The notes under the pieces: model-generated
Database searches by the model: none
What the model was told of the DNA's origin: nothing
The model's input: the letters and a program-made list of their open reading frames with translations, nothing else
In this document: one piece after another, positions 16,331 to 24,500 of the stretch
Layout: every line of letters begins with the position of its first letter
Position numbering within the stretch: the stretch's first letter is position 1
Position numbers and translations under genes: made by a program
Assembly: GCF_002887815.1 (NCBI RefSeq)
Contig: NZ_PDHO01000018.1
Coordinates: 47,894-111,893 of the forward strand
Length of the DNA: 64,000 nt
Direction of reading: 5' to 3'
DNA from: Mycobacterium sp. ENV421
GTDB lineage: Bacteria; Actinomycetota; Actinomycetes; Mycobacteriales; Mycobacteriaceae

Positions 16331-17517
16331 ACGGTGACGAGGCGAGACAGGTTGCCGCCCATGATCTTTGCTTGATCGTCGGCCTTCAGATGCTGAAGTG
16401 CCTCGATGTAGTAGGTCGGCTCCGCCAGCCCTTCGGGATGCGGCCAGTCCGATCCGTAGAGCACCTGATCCACACCGACGAGGTTGACCAGATCGTCGAT
16501 GCCGTCCTCGAAGAACGGGCTGACGTGGATGCGGCTCTTGACCATCTCGACCGGATCACTCGGGAAAGCCTCCGGGGCCTTGCGGAAGACCTCGGCCAAG
16601 CCGTCGAGCAGCGGAGTCATCCACTTCGAGCCGGCCTCGACGATCGCGACCTTCAGCTTCGGATGGCGGTACAGCGCACCGTGAATCACCCACGACCCCA
16701 CCGAGTCCTGGATCGGACGCCACTCGTTGAGGATGCCCATCGCATTGGTCTGGAACGGCAGCATCTCCGCGCTGGCACCGTCCCATTCGGAGGTGTACCG
16801 GGAGTAGCCACTGTCGCTGGAGTGCATGCCGACCAGCAGGTCGTACTCGACGACGCGCTCCCAGAACGGGTCGAACTCGGGCAGTGCGAACGATCGTGGC
16901 CCACGGAATCCGGGGACCGGCGCGGGGCGAACCAGGATGCAGCGGGCGCCCCTCTTGACCACCCACTCGAGCTCTTCGATCGCTTTCTCGACGATCGGCA
17001 GTGTGATGACGGGAGTGGTGAAGATGCGGTTCTGGTAGTTGAACCCCCACACCTCGTCGAGCCACTGGTTGAGGGAGTGGACCAGGACGTGGATGGCCAC
17101 CGGGTCGTCGGACAGCCGCTCCTCGAGCAGGCTGGCCAGGGTCGGGAACATCAGGGTCTTGTCCAGACCGAGCTCGTTCATCACCTCGAGGCGCGGGCCG
17201 GGCTCGAAGAACGCGGGGATGGCACGCATCGGCTCACCGAACAGTTCGCGCTTGGTCTTACCGTCCGGGTTGCCGTACTTGAAGTACTCCTCCCACGCGC
17301 CCGGGCGGGCGACGACCTCGAAGGTCGGGTTGGGAATGTAGTTGCTGATCTGACCGCGCAGCGCAATCTTGGTGCGGCCGTTGACCTGCACGTACTGGAC
17401 GTAGTCCTTGTATTCCTTCGGCAGGAATTTGGTCAGCGCCTCCGGCGGCTCGTAGAGATGGTTGTCCGCGTCGAAGATCGGAAACGGCACGTCCACCCGG
17501 TGCGACAGTTGACCCAT
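16327..17517 (-). CDS. Amidohydrolase family protein (amidohydrolase_2 fold)
   Basis: 396 residues, TIM-barrel amidohydrolase_2/ACMSD-like. The N-terminal strand carries FDADNHLYEPPEA in place of a canonical HxH motif, a conserved metal-site His may lie in LVGMHSSDSG, and the last barrel strand ends YGSDWPHPEG with the expected Asp. Members decarboxylate or hydrolyse carboxylated aromatic, CoA-derived or amide substrates. ATG 17517 has AGGAGG 5 bases upstream. It is the first gene of a two-gene operon with the FadD3-like ligase, suggesting a ring- or amide-processing step followed or preceded by CoA activation. A related protein is encoded at 24501-25670. Confidence 0.82.
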   Translation of the reverse strand: MGQLSHRVDVPFPIFDADNHLYEPPEALTKFLPKEYKDYVQYVQVNGRTKIALRGQISNYIPNPTFEVVARPGAWEEYFKYGNPDGKTKRELFGEPMRAIPAFFEPGPRLEVMNELGLDKTLMFPTLASLLEERLSDDPVAIHVLVHSLNQWLDEVWGFNYQNRIFTTPVITLPIVEKAIEELEWVVKRGARCILVRPAPVPGFRGPRSFALPEFDPFWERVVEYDLLVGMHSSDSGYSRYTSEWDGASAEMLPFQTNAMGILNEWRPIQDSVGSWVIHGALYRHPKLKVAIVEAGSKWMTPLLDGLAEVFRKAPEAFPSDPVEMVKSRIHVSPFFEDGIDDLVNLVGVDQVLYGSDWPHPEGLAEPTYYIEALQHLKADDQAKIMGGNLSRLVTV

Positions 17518-17540
17518 GAAATCCTCCTTATGCAGTTGGA

Positions 17541-17555
17541 GAGAATCCTATTCTC
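17541..17555. promoter_or_regulatory. Perfect palindrome GAGAAT-N3-ATTCTC in the amidohydrolase promoter
   Basis: Six-base perfect arms separated by CCT, 24 bases before the amidohydrolase ATG. On the minus strand TAGGAT in its middle makes a good -10 hexamer, so a bound regulator would cover the promoter. It is the best copy of a motif repeated at 14784, 35021 and 48555. Confidence 0.6.
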
Positions 17556-17611
17556 ATAGGTGCGGTCGAGGCAATACGTCCCCCTCCCCAGCCCCGGCCG
17601 TTGTCGAATTT

Positions 17612-17627
17612 CTTACAAACCAGTAAG
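17612..17627. promoter_or_regulatory. Palindrome CTTAC-N6-GTAAG before the NTF2-tetR pair
   Basis: Perfect 5-base arms with a 6-base spacer, ending 9 bases before the ATG of the NTF2-fold gene. TetR proteins usually bind such sites in their own promoter, and the next gene but one is a TetR regulator, so this is a candidate autoregulatory operator. Confidence 0.45.
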
Positions 17628-17636
17628 TTGGCCGTC

Positions 17637-18071
17637 ATGACAGCAATCAGCCTCGCCGCGATTTCCGATCCCCCCGCTGTGCAGGACTTCTGCCATAGGT
17701 GGGCCACCGCATGGAACGATCACGACGGCGACGCCGTCGCGGCGTTGTGCGCCGAAGACCTGGTCTACGACGAACCGGCGCTGGGCCAGACCGTGTATGG
17801 GCGCGAGCCGATCAAGAACTTCGTGACCGAGATGGCACGGACCTTCCCCGACAACAGCTTTGCCCTCGAGGGCCTGTTCGCCGATGTCCGTCGGCGTGCC
17901 GTGCTGGTGGCGTGGAAGTTCACCGGAACCGTCGCCAACACCAGCACCGTCGTCGAGTTCCACGGCGATGATCGGCTGGAATTCGGCGAGGACGGCCTGA
18001 TTACGACCTACCGGTGCCTGTACGACAACAAACTGGTCAAACGCCAGATCCGGGGTACCGAACGACGATGA
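17637..18071 (+). CDS. SnoaL/NTF2-fold protein
   Basis: 144 residues with the SnoaL-type NTF2 fold: a first helix VQDFCHRWATAWNDHDGDAVAALCAEDLVYDEPALG, then GREPIKNFVTEMARTFPDNSF and a final strand GLITTYRCLYDN. The DHDGD and YDEP acids resemble ligand-pocket residues of polyketide-cyclase-like members; a specific reaction is unknown. ATG 17637 is chosen because upstream residues in the frame cover the palindrome. Its stop overlaps the following tetR ATG (ATGA), so the two are coupled. Confidence 0.72.
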   Translation: MTAISLAAISDPPAVQDFCHRWATAWNDHDGDAVAALCAEDLVYDEPALGQTVYGREPIKNFVTEMARTFPDNSFALEGLFADVRRRAVLVAWKFTGTVANTSTVVEFHGDDRLEFGEDGLITTYRCLYDNKLVKRQIRGTERR

Positions 18072-18655
18072 GCCACTCTCCGGCTCCGCGGGTGCACAAG
18101 CCGGCGGCGGTTCGCCGCCGCGAGATCATCGCCGCCGCCGCGATCGAGTTCGCCGAAAACGGACTGGCTGGAGCCCGATTGGAAGCGATCGCCGCGCGGG
18201 CGGAGGTCTCCCATCCGCGCATCGTGCAGATGTTCGGCTCCAAGCGGGAACTCTTCTTGGAAGTCGTCACCTGGGTGTTCGATCGCGTCAAGGAGGCGTT
18301 CGCCGCGACCGCCCCGGCGCACCAGGAGGGCTCCGGCGCGCCCCTTGTCGCGCTCGGCGATGCCTATCGCCGCCTGTTGCAGAAAGACCGCATCGTCGCA
18401 CTGGTAATGCTGCATGCGTATGCCGCGGCGGGCGACCCCGTTGTGCGCGACGAGGTGGCGGCCCGCTATCTGGCACTGCAGCAGACCATCACGAACCTCA
18501 CCGGCGCCGATGCCATGGGTGTTCGTACCTTCATCGCGACCGGCCTGCTGGTCACCGTGTCCAGCGCGTTGGCACTGCCCGGCAAACGCACCGACGCGCA
18601 GTGGGGCGGGTGGCTACTGGAATTGGTCACCCCTGCCGTCACCGGCCAGCGCTAG
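18068..18655 (+). CDS. TetR-family transcriptional regulator
   Basis: 195 residues. The N-terminal DNA-binding domain reads RREIIAAAAIEFAENGLAGARLEAIAARAEVSHPRIVQMFGSKRELFLEVV, with HPRIVQMFGSK as recognition helix region. The all-helical ligand domain follows. It is cotranscribed with the NTF2-fold gene and may bind the palindrome at 17612. Its stop overlaps the end of the convergent CoA-transferase gene by 4 bases. Effector unknown; CoA thioesters or lipids are common for this group in mycobacteria. Confidence 0.85.
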   Translation: MSHSPAPRVHKPAAVRRREIIAAAAIEFAENGLAGARLEAIAARAEVSHPRIVQMFGSKRELFLEVVTWVFDRVKEAFAATAPAHQEGSGAPLVALGDAYRRLLQKDRIVALVMLHAYAAAGDPVVRDEVAARYLALQQTITNLTGADAMGVRTFIATGLLVTVSSALALPGKRTDAQWGGWLLELVTPAVTGQR

Positions 18656-21057
18656 CCTCCGCCCGGCGGCGCCGAGCCGATCACTCCGGCTGCCGACAAT
18701 TCCTCGATATCGGTGTCGGACAAGCCGAGTTCGGCCAGCAGCTCATGATTGTGCTGGCCGAGCAGCGGCGCAGGCGCGGTGTGGATCGGCGGTGTCCGGC
18801 GAGACAGGCGAAACGGCATCGTGGTGAATCGCGCCGGCTCGTTCACCGGGTGATCGAGCACTTCGAAGAACTCGCGGGCGGCAAGCTGTTCGAGCTCGGT
18901 CTGCCGGTGCGGCTGGATGACCTTGGCCACCGGGACACCGGCCGGCCACAGCGCGGCGATGATTTCGTCCCCGGTGCGGTCCCGGCACCACGCGCCCAGA
19001 TGCCGGTCGACGACGTCCTCGCGGGCCCGCCGGCCACTCTCGGTGTCGAGGTCGGGATCGGCGGCCCAGTCCGGATCGCCGAGCGCGTTGCGCAGCGCCT
19101 GCCATTGCTCGTCTTTTTCGACGGCGATCGCCACCCAGGAGTCATCCCGCCCGAACTCGTCGATCTCGTTGCTGCGGTAGAGGTTCTGCGGCGATGCCGA
19201 CGGTCCCCGGTTGCCTGCACGCTGGAGCACCGCGCCGTACGCGGAATACTCGACGATCTGTTCGGCGGCGATGTTGAGCGCCGCATCCACCATCGCGGCC
19301 TCGACCAGTGCCCCCTCGCCGGTGCGCCGGCGATGTTCGAGCGCGAGCAGGACCGCGTTCAACGCGTGCAGGCCGGCGTTCGGATCACCGACGGAATACG
19401 GTTCGTACGGGTTGCGGTCCGGGTAGCCGGTGAGCCAGCTGATACCGGCGGCGGCCTCGATCACGTACGCGAACGCCGGATTGTCCCGCCACGGGCCGTC
19501 CAGCCCGAAACCCGGCATGCGGCACATCACGATATCCGGCCGGATGCGTTGTACCGCAGCATAATCCAAGCCGAGGTGATCGAGCACCCGCGGCGTGTAG
19601 TTTTCGGCGACCACGTCGGCGGTGGCGATCAACCGGAGCAGCAGCTCACGTCCGCGTTCAGTGCCCAGGTCGAGGGTGATGTCCTTCTTGCCGGTGTTCA
19701 GCGCTGCGAAGATCGGCTGCTTCTCCCACCAGTGATCCTCAGAGACGGGAACCCCGGCGATCATCCGGGTGCCGTCGGGGCGGCGCGCTGATTCCACATG
19801 GATCACCTCGGCGCCAAGCAGCGCCATCAGGTGGGTCGCCGACGGTCCGGCCCAGAACGTGGTGAGATCCACAACGCGGATCCCGCTGAGTGGCAACCGA
19901 TCCTGAGCAGTGCCGGGCCGCCGGGGCGGGCGCGACGCCTGGCGATGCCGGTCGGTGTGCTCCCCGAGTCGCGGTGCCGGCGACGGCGGGCGCAACTCGA
20001 CACCGGTGATCCGGTAGGGATGACCGGGCTGGCGGAAGCCGGCCGGGTGGGTGACGAACGTCTTGCGGGCGACGAAATGCTCCAGCGACTCGATGGTGTC
20101 GGGCGTCGCTACCGGCGCGTTGGGGATCCGGAACGCCGTGGCCAGCTCGCGGACCTCGTCACCGGTGTGCTCGGCCATCCAGGCATACAGCTCGTCGGCT
20201 TTCTCGCTGGCCTGCTCGGTGATGCTCACGGGCGCGTTCTCGTCGATCCACTCCTCGTGTCCGATCATCGCGCACAGGTCGAACCACTGCTGAGCGGTGC
20301 CACATCCGACGTCCACCAAGCCGTCCTTGACGCGGGCGACGCCAGGTACGGTCAGCTTGCGGGCGTCGCGCCAGGGCCGCCCGAGCATGTCGGAGTAGGT
20401 CACCGGGTAGTAGGTCAAACCCATGACGTGACTTTCCAGCATGGACAGGTCGATGAGATCGCCGGCGCCGCCGGCCAGCACCTGCATGCGGGACGCCAGG
20501 ATCGCCGCACTGGCGTACGCCCCGGACAGATAGTCGCCGACCCGGCCGCCGACGTAGACCGGTGCGCGGTCCGGTGCGCCGCGGCCCAGCCCGACGATGC
20601 CGCCGGACCAGGCCTGCAGCGTGAATTCGGTTGCGGGGCGGCCACTCCACGGGCCATCCAGACCAAACGGTGTGATTGCGGCGACGATCAGGTGCGGGTG
20701 GGCGGCGTGCACAGCGGCAGGCGTCAGCGCCGGGTGTTCGGCCAGCGGCGAATCCGGTGACCAGACGACGGCGTCGGCGCCGGCCAGCAGGTCGCCCACC
20801 CAGCGCAAATCCTCGTCGAGGGCCGGGTCAGCGACCACACTGTGCTTGCCACCGGCCAGAAAGCTGAACAGCGCGCCGTCCTCGTGTGGTCCGATCCGCG
20901 CTCCGGAGGCTGACCATCGCCGCAGCGGATCACCTTCGGGCGCCTCGACTTTGATGACGTCGGCGCCGGCGTCGGCGAGCAACTTGGTGCAGTACCCGCC
21001 GGGGATGCCGGTGGACAGGTCGACCACGACAAAGCCGCTCAGTGGTGAGTCGGTCAT
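18652..21057 (-). CDS. Fused double family III CoA-transferase (CaiB/BaiF type)
   Basis: 801 residues, about twice a normal CaiB/BaiF protein. Two tandem family III domains, roughly 5-385 and 410-790, start with LSGFVVVDLSTGIPGGYCTKLLADAGADVIKVE and LSGIRVVDLTTFWAGPSATHLMALLGAEVIHVE, joined by an Arg/Pro-rich linker. Family III enzymes are intertwined dimers that move CoA between acids through an aspartyl-CoA intermediate, so the fusion is a covalent pseudo-dimer. Start at 21057 (MTDSPLSG) sits 5 bases after the crotonase stop; the longer frame upstream is shadow of that gene. Probably activates the operon's carboxylic substrate. Confidence 0.88.
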   Translation of the reverse strand: MTDSPLSGFVVVDLSTGIPGGYCTKLLADAGADVIKVEAPEGDPLRRWSASGARIGPHEDGALFSFLAGGKHSVVADPALDEDLRWVGDLLAGADAVVWSPDSPLAEHPALTPAAVHAAHPHLIVAAITPFGLDGPWSGRPATEFTLQAWSGGIVGLGRGAPDRAPVYVGGRVGDYLSGAYASAAILASRMQVLAGGAGDLIDLSMLESHVMGLTYYPVTYSDMLGRPWRDARKLTVPGVARVKDGLVDVGCGTAQQWFDLCAMIGHEEWIDENAPVSITEQASEKADELYAWMAEHTGDEVRELATAFRIPNAPVATPDTIESLEHFVARKTFVTHPAGFRQPGHPYRITGVELRPPSPAPRLGEHTDRHRQASRPPRRPGTAQDRLPLSGIRVVDLTTFWAGPSATHLMALLGAEVIHVESARRPDGTRMIAGVPVSEDHWWEKQPIFAALNTGKKDITLDLGTERGRELLLRLIATADVVAENYTPRVLDHLGLDYAAVQRIRPDIVMCRMPGFGLDGPWRDNPAFAYVIEAAAGISWLTGYPDRNPYEPYSVGDPNAGLHALNAVLLALEHRRRTGEGALVEAAMVDAALNIAAEQIVEYSAYGAVLQRAGNRGPSASPQNLYRSNEIDEFGRDDSWVAIAVEKDEQWQALRNALGDPDWAADPDLDTESGRRAREDVVDRHLGAWCRDRTGDEIIAALWPAGVPVAKVIQPHRQTELEQLAAREFFEVLDHPVNEPARFTTMPFRLSRRTPPIHTAPAPLLGQHNHELLAELGLSDTDIEELSAAGVIGSAPPGGG

Positions 21058-21062
21058 CGCTA

Positions 21063-22073
21063 CTACTTCTTCTTCGTCTTCTTGGTCGCGGTCTTCTCTG
21101 CCTCGGTCTTCTGGGGCTTGACTTTCGCACGTCCGGACTTCGACAGGCGCCACTCCGGTGGGAACTTGCTGTCGTTGTCCTTCACCGCGCCCGCGAGACC
21201 TGAGTCGAGTCCGGCGTGCATGTCGAACTCGTCCTCGTCGCGTGCGGCCGCGCCGCCGAGCGACTCGAACGTGCTGCCGAGCAGGCTGCCCAAGTACTCG
21301 CCCTGGAACTGCTTGAACACCTCGAAGAACATCTTCTGCTGAAAAACGGTGTCGGTGGGCCGGTTTCGCGCGCAGGCCAGTGCATACCGACTGACCTCGT
21401 CTTCGAGTTCGTCCCGCGACACCACGCTGTTGAGGAAGTTGCACTCGTACATCTCGGCGGCGGTGAACGGCCGGCCGGTGTACACCATCTCCTGGAACTT
21501 GCGGATGCCCATCATCTGGGTCCACCACCACATCCGGGGACCCCAGCCGTAGTAGCGGAACGACGGATGGCCGAACAATGCGTCGTCGCTGGAGATCACC
21601 AGGTCAGCATCGGCGGCCTGGTAGAAGTGCCAGCCGTAGCAATATCCCTTGACTTCGAGGATCGAGATCTTCTTGAAGTCCTGCAGTGTGCGGATACCCG
21701 ACTGCGGGCTGGCGTACCAGGCACCGACCGAGGCGCCGCGGCGATACGTTCCCTGCGGCGGGTATTCGACCGTGCCGGGCGGGATCCGGAACTCCCGGAG
21801 CCGGGGGCCGGTGTCCTCGTCGTTCTGCAACTCCATGAACTCGGGGAGGTCGGCACCGCTGCCGAGATCCTCCCCCACGCCCCGGATGACGACGACCTTG
21901 ACCTGGTCGTCCACTCCGGCCTGGTACAGCAGGTCCGAATAGCGCAGGCGCGCCGCGGCGGTCGGCGCATTGAGGTACTCGGGACGGTTGAAGGTGATCG
22001 TCGCGATCTTGGTCTTCGGGTCCTTGTCGTAGAGGATGATCTCCTCGGCCGACGGGCGTTTCGTCTCAGCCAT
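21063..22073 (-). CDS. Crotonase-fold protein (enoyl-CoA hydratase/isomerase family) without catalytic glutamates
   Basis: 336 residues. The crotonase opening ATITFNRPEYLNAPT and oxyanion-type segments are visible, but the usual GGG.E stretch reads GYCYGWHFYQAADAD and the second conserved F..PE reads FGHPSFRYYG. Both acid residues of classical hydratases are thus missing. The C-terminus is an unusual lysine-rich tail (about 30 residues ending KKTKKK). It may catalyse a different crotonase reaction, such as C-C cleavage, hydrolysis or isomerisation, on a CoA ester made by the adjacent CoA-transferase. It overlaps the M24 gene upstream by 8 bases. Confidence 0.82.
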   Translation of the reverse strand: MAETKRPSAEEIILYDKDPKTKIATITFNRPEYLNAPTAAARLRYSDLLYQAGVDDQVKVVVIRGVGEDLGSGADLPEFMELQNDEDTGPRLREFRIPPGTVEYPPQGTYRRGASVGAWYASPQSGIRTLQDFKKISILEVKGYCYGWHFYQAADADLVISSDDALFGHPSFRYYGWGPRMWWWTQMMGIRKFQEMVYTGRPFTAAEMYECNFLNSVVSRDELEDEVSRYALACARNRPTDTVFQQKMFFEVFKQFQGEYLGSLLGSTFESLGGAAARDEDEFDMHAGLDSGLAGAVKDNDSKFPPEWRLSKSGRAKVKPQKTEAEKTATKKTKKK

Positions 22074-23214
22074 TGCTCGTAGCGACGCTCGCCGCGGCGG
22101 TCCACGCCGGACTAGACGTCAGTACCTCGCACCCGTCAGCGGTGATCAAGACGGCGTCGCGGGTGATCACCGAGCCGACCGACTCCTCCCAGACGTGGGC
22201 GGCGACGGCAAGCACCATCCCTTCCTCCAACAGTTCAGCCTCGGCGGTGGCCCGCAGCTGCGGCGAGACGACCGGCGGGTCGAAGCCCAAGCCGAGGCCG
22301 TGCGCCACCGGCATGACCGGTAGTCGCTCACCGGCGCGAGCGTAGGCATCCAACAATGCGCTCGTCGCCATGCCGGGTCGGCACGCCTCGACTAAACTGT
22401 CCCACAGTGCATCTCGGCGCCGGTAGAGCGCGCGCACGGCCTCGGTCGGCTCGCCGACATAGAGTGTGCGGGCCACCTCGGCGACATAACCGTCGGCCAG
22501 CACCCCGGCCGACAACACCACCAGGTCGCCCTCGCGGATCGCATCACCGCCCTCGGCGCGCCGCCACGGATGCTCCTTCGACGTCACCCAGGCGGCGTCT
22601 TGGGTGGCCGGGGTGCTCACTCCACCGGCGGCCTCAGCCTCCAACACCACAGCGGTGATGGCCTTCGTGGTGGTCCCCGCTCCGAGAGCCGCCGCACCCG
22701 TGGCCAGACCCTCCTCGGCGATCGCCAGCGCGTGCCGCAATACCTGCAGTTCCTCGGGAGTCTTGACGCGGCGGGCAGCCTGCATGGCCTGCTCGGCGTC
22801 CACCAGCTCCGCGTTCGGGAACGCCATCGGCAGCAGTTTGGCGAAAGTGGGTGTCAGGGCATCTGTCCCGACTCGACGCGCGGTGTCGGCGCCCTTGATG
22901 TTCTTCAGTATCTCGACCAATGTCATCGGGTTCCATGCGAACCCATACAGATTCTCGTGCGGGATCTCCTCGGGAATGCCCTCATCCCACGTGCTGTTGA
23001 GATGGATCTCGCCGGTGGCGCGTACAAATTCGCAGATCGGACCGAACGGGCGAGTGCCAACCACCCACAGCTGCGGGGCTCCGGAAATATAGCGGACATT
23101 GGCCTGACGACCGAGCACGAGCACGTCGAGGTCGTGGGCCTCCATCTGGGCCAGTGCACGCTCACGACGGCTGAGCCGCAGAGCCCGGGCATCAGCCTCG
23201 ATTTCAGTTCCCAT
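22066..23214 (-). CDS. M24 'pita-bread' protein with lost metal ligands
   Basis: 382 residues: creatinase N-terminal domain (about 15-140) and M24 catalytic fold (150-375). Compared with the neighbouring M24 protein, the five dinuclear-metal ligands read Ser235, Glu246, His305, Ala338 and Arg352 instead of Asp, Asp, His, Glu, Glu. Only the histidine remains exactly. Creatinase shares this fold without metal, so a metal-independent C-N hydrolase is possible; alternatively it is a non-catalytic partner. It overlaps the canonical M24 gene by 11 bases, consistent with coordinated synthesis of the two. Confidence 0.83.
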   Translation of the reverse strand: MGTEIEADARALRLSRRERALAQMEAHDLDVLVLGRQANVRYISGAPQLWVVGTRPFGPICEFVRATGEIHLNSTWDEGIPEEIPHENLYGFAWNPMTLVEILKNIKGADTARRVGTDALTPTFAKLLPMAFPNAELVDAEQAMQAARRVKTPEELQVLRHALAIAEEGLATGAAALGAGTTTKAITAVVLEAEAAGGVSTPATQDAAWVTSKEHPWRRAEGGDAIREGDLVVLSAGVLADGYVAEVARTLYVGEPTEAVRALYRRRDALWDSLVEACRPGMATSALLDAYARAGERLPVMPVAHGLGLGFDPPVVSPQLRATAEAELLEEGMVLAVAAHVWEESVGSVITRDAVLITADGCEVLTSSPAWTAAASVATSNG

Positions 23215-24481
23215 TGGGTACCTCGTACGGGTCGTATGGATAGGCGGTCAGCGGCATCCAGCCATCATCGGTAACCACGACGATCTCCTCGCCGCGGTAG
23301 CCGCCGGTGCCGTCCTCCCACACCACCGGCTCGAACACCAACAACATTCCGGCCGGAAAGACGAAGTTGTCGTCCCACTCCTGACCGAGATCAGTTCCGA
23401 TCATGGGCATTTCGGCCGCACTCGTTCCGATACCATGACCGAGGTAGAAATGCGGCAGCCACGGCTTCTCCCCGCCGGCAGCGGCGATCGCCGCACGTCC
23501 GAGGTCACCACACGTGGCGCCGGCCTTGGTCACCCCCAGCACCCCGTCGACAATTCGACTCCATCTCTCGAACTGGTGCTGCTGAGCCCGGGTCGGCTCC
23601 TGACCGACGATCCAGGTGCGCCCGTGGTCGGAGCAGTAGCCGTGGTAGGAGATGGACACGTCGGTCCACAACACGTCGCCTTGTGCCAATTCGCGCTCGG
23701 TCGTCAACAGCGGCAGGGCGAGATCGCCGGTCGTGGTCCAGGTTCCCTGCGCCTTCGATGTGGGCATGACCTGCCAGATCGAGTCGAACATGTTCGTGGT
23801 CGCGCCGAGTTCGAAAGTGCGACGGACGAATTCGGCAGACAGGTCGATCTGACGAGCGCCGGGTGCCAGCGACTTCGCAATCTCGGCGACCGCCAGTTCG
23901 GTGATCTGACAGGCACGCCGGATGCAGGCTATCTGGTCGATGGTCTTGACGAGTTTCGCCGCACCGACCACAGGGGCCGCGTCCACCGGCGCGCTGGGGA
24001 ACAGCGCCCCGCCCGCTCGTCGCATCGCCCCGGTCAATTCATCGGTCGCGACCGTCGCACCCGCCGGGACCAATCCGGCGAGGATCTTCGCGAATTCCGC
24101 TACCCCTTCGTCGAATTCGAGGTAGATCGGCCCATGCAGATGGTCATCAGGCAGGCCTGACTCCATCGCCGCCCCCTCGCGGAACGGCAGGAACAGATGC
24201 GGGTGCTCGTCGTCGGCCAGGACCACCGCCACCGGCCGTTCGACATGCGACAACCCGGCGTCCGCCAGCGGCCAGCTGATACCGGTCGCGTAGATGACGT
24301 TGCCGTTGCCCAGTAGCACCAGGGCGTCCACGCCCTGATCGGCCATCGCGGCATGCAGCCGCGCGCCGACTTCGCTGCGCATCCGGTTGAAGTCGGGTTC
24401 CTGCGGAATGTCCAGCGACGCATACCCGGTCCGGGCGATCTGGACGACGCCGGACTGGGTCGATGTCGTCATCAGCTCCAT
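23204..24481 (-). CDS. M24-family metallopeptidase (Xaa-Pro-like), canonical metal site
   Basis: 425 residues with creatinase N-terminal and M24 catalytic domains. All five metal ligands are seen: Asp274 (LWTDVSI), Asp285 (CSDHGRT), His349 (YLGHGIG), Glu384 (LVFEPVV) and Glu398 (YRGEEIV). Classical members cleave Xaa-Pro peptides; inside a P450/CoA operon a non-peptide amide substrate is also plausible. ATG 24481 or the internal ATG 24472 could start it. It lies 19 bases after the amidohydrolase stop in the same operon. Confidence 0.87.
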   Translation of the reverse strand: MELMTTSTQSGVVQIARTGYASLDIPQEPDFNRMRSEVGARLHAAMADQGVDALVLLGNGNVIYATGISWPLADAGLSHVERPVAVVLADDEHPHLFLPFREGAAMESGLPDDHLHGPIYLEFDEGVAEFAKILAGLVPAGATVATDELTGAMRRAGGALFPSAPVDAAPVVGAAKLVKTIDQIACIRRACQITELAVAEIAKSLAPGARQIDLSAEFVRRTFELGATTNMFDSIWQVMPTSKAQGTWTTTGDLALPLLTTERELAQGDVLWTDVSISYHGYCSDHGRTWIVGQEPTRAQQHQFERWSRIVDGVLGVTKAGATCGDLGRAAIAAAGGEKPWLPHFYLGHGIGTSAAEMPMIGTDLGQEWDDNFVFPAGMLLVFEPVVWEDGTGGYRGEEIVVVTDDGWMPLTAYPYDPYEVPNGN

Positions 24482-24500
24482 GATTCGCTCGCACGCTCGC

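Noticed and set aside
17541..17555. Zur/Fur-type box
   Set aside because: Those boxes have 7-1-7 symmetry; this and its relatives have a 3-base spacer, and no metal-homeostasis gene is near.
18652..21531. CoA-transferase frame extended to 21531
   Set aside because: Residues before MTDSPLSG are antisense-frame shadow of the crotonase gene; a normal domain begins at 21057.
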